Shown: positions 63,241-64,000 of the stretch, one piece after another
How the letters are laid out: each line of letters starts with the position of its first letter
Numbering within the stretch: position 1 is the stretch's first letter
Source: Thioclava arctica
Lineage (GTDB): Bacteria; Pseudomonadota; Alphaproteobacteria; Rhodobacterales; Rhodobacteraceae
Reading direction: 5' to 3'
Assembly: GCF_040892615.1 (NCBI RefSeq)
Contig: NZ_JBFRYC010000002.1
Location: forward strand, 1-64,000
Length of the DNA: 64,000 nt
Notes under the pieces: model-generated
Seen by the model: the letters and a program-made list of their open reading frames with translations, nothing else
What the model was told of the DNA's origin: nothing
Database searches by the model: none
Program-made: the position numbers and the translations under genes

Positions 63241-63432
63241 CTGCCTGCCTCCACTGCCCGCGCGCGTCGTTTTACGCGCGCATCCTTTTGCACGAGGCCT
63301 TGACCCTACCCCGTCGCTAATTGCATCTATAGCCCGACCCGATCCCCGGTTCACCCCTCTTTTGCTGCAAGGCGCAAATTTGCCTGCAACTTTCAGGGCC
63401 AGACGGGGGACCCCAAAACGCGAGGCCCGGCC

Positions 63433-64000
63433 ATGCTGCTGCTCATCGATAATTATGACAGCTTCACCTATAATCTGGTGCATTATTTCGGTGAATTGGG
63501 CGCAGATGTGCAGGTCTGGCGCAACGATGCGCTGGATGTGAGTCAAGCGATGGGCATGGGGGCTGAAGCAATCGTGTTGTCGCCCGGGCCCTGCGACCCT
63601 TCGGCGGCGGGGATTTGTCTGCCGCTGACGCTGGCTGCGGCCGAGGCTGACCTGCCGCTATTGGGGGTATGCCTTGGGCATCAGACCATCGGGCAGGCCT
63701 TTGGTGGCAAGGTCGTGCGCCACAGCGAGATCGTGCATGGCAAGATGGGCGAGATCCTGCATCAGGGCAAAGGCGTGTTCGCTGGCCTGCCCTCGCCGCT
63801 GCATGCGACGCGCTATCATTCGCTGGTGGTCGAACGCGAGAGTCTGCCTGAATGCCTGGAAATCACCGCCGAGTTGGCCGATGGCACGATCATGGGGCTG
63901 CGCCACCGCGAAAAACGCATCGAGGGCGTGCAGTTTCACCCCGAATCCATCGCCTCCGAACATGGCCATGCCATGCTGAAGAATTTCCTGACAGAGGCAG
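63433..64000 (+). CDS. trpG: Anthranilate synthase component II (glutamine amidotransferase), incomplete at window end
   Basis: First 189 codons of TrpG; the frame is open to the last base. It is a class I glutamine amidotransferase that feeds ammonia to TrpE. It starts MLLLIDNYDSFTYNLVHYFG. The oxyanion and nucleophile segments are VLSPGPCDPS and LLGVCLGHQTIGQAFGG (catalytic Cys), and the catalytic His-Glu pair is in VQFHPESIASEHGH. It begins 193 bases past the divergent yibQ start. trpD and trpC probably follow outside the window. Confidence 0.95.
   Translation, partial: MLLLIDNYDSFTYNLVHYFGELGADVQVWRNDALDVSQAMGMGAEAIVLSPGPCDPSAAGICLPLTLAAAEADLPLLGVCLGHQTIGQAFGGKVVRHSEIVHGKMGEILHQGKGVFAGLPSPLHATRYHSLVVERESLPECLEITAELADGTIMGLRHREKRIEGVQFHPESIASEHGHAMLKNFLTEA

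Overview
The window looks like a chromosomal segment of a high-GC alphaproteobacterium of the Rhodobacteraceae/Paracoccaceae group. This rests on recognised gene content and order. The trpE-yibQ-trpG order is the one described in Rhodobacter sphaeroides. Two class II (cobalamin-dependent) ribonucleotide reductases are present. The Entner-Doudoroff genes zwf-pgl-pgi and edd-eda carry matching LacI-type palindromes. Bpt, DUF1489, DUF2852, DUF2478 and DUF2127 families occur, and a short GC-rich repeat typical of this group recurs at gene ends. The organism is inferred, not proven.

Region 1 (about 1-11,900) is an accessory defence island bounded by transposase remnants: IS110-type at 604-962, IS3-type at 1728-2018 and IS256-type at 11436-11735. 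Its core is a tightly coupled operon: an excisionase-like HTH protein, hsdM, hsdS, a PrrC-type anticodon nuclease and hsdR. This is the architecture of the type IC EcoprrI locus, in which PrrC guards the restriction enzyme against phage anti-restriction. HsdS carries three TAEL spacer repeats, the kind of repeat that sets recognition-site spacing in EcoR124-type enzymes. An OLD-like ATPase/TOPRIM nuclease gene follows, and its 3' end runs into the IS256 remnant.

Region 2 (11,900-29,600) is housekeeping. It holds a class II RNR with an unusual XRE-like HTH segment inside it, DUF1489, the divergent Entner-Doudoroff operons (zwf-pgl-pgi and edd-eda), DUF2478, an rRNA methyltransferase coupled to a PIN protein, glnE, a YbaK-family protein, DUF2852 with twin operator-like palindromes, and bpt.

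Region 3 (29,900-36,600) holds a TRAP transporter whose binding protein (+) converges on its permease genes (-), a tiny lipoprotein between them, and ilvB-ilvN behind a transcription attenuator with an Ile/Leu/Val leader peptide.

Region 4 (36,700-47,450) is an envelope or exopolysaccharide cluster: three glycosyltransferases, an O-antigen-ligase/polymerase-like membrane protein, a periplasmic beta-helix protein, a polysaccharide pyruvyl transferase, an FrhB-like protein and a flippase. Six of these form one leftward unit.

Region 5 (47,600-64,000) holds the large nrdJ with NrdR-like and DnaA-like sites upstream, tRNA-Pro(UGG), DUF192, a double cold-shock protein, pdxH, fabI, a LysE exporter, gpt, DUF2127, an aminotransferase, ppiD, trpE, yibQ and the start of trpG, which runs off the window.

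The strongest candidates for a second look are the PrrC-containing type IC locus, the HTH segment inside the small NrdJ, the ilv attenuator and the dispersed gene-end repeat.
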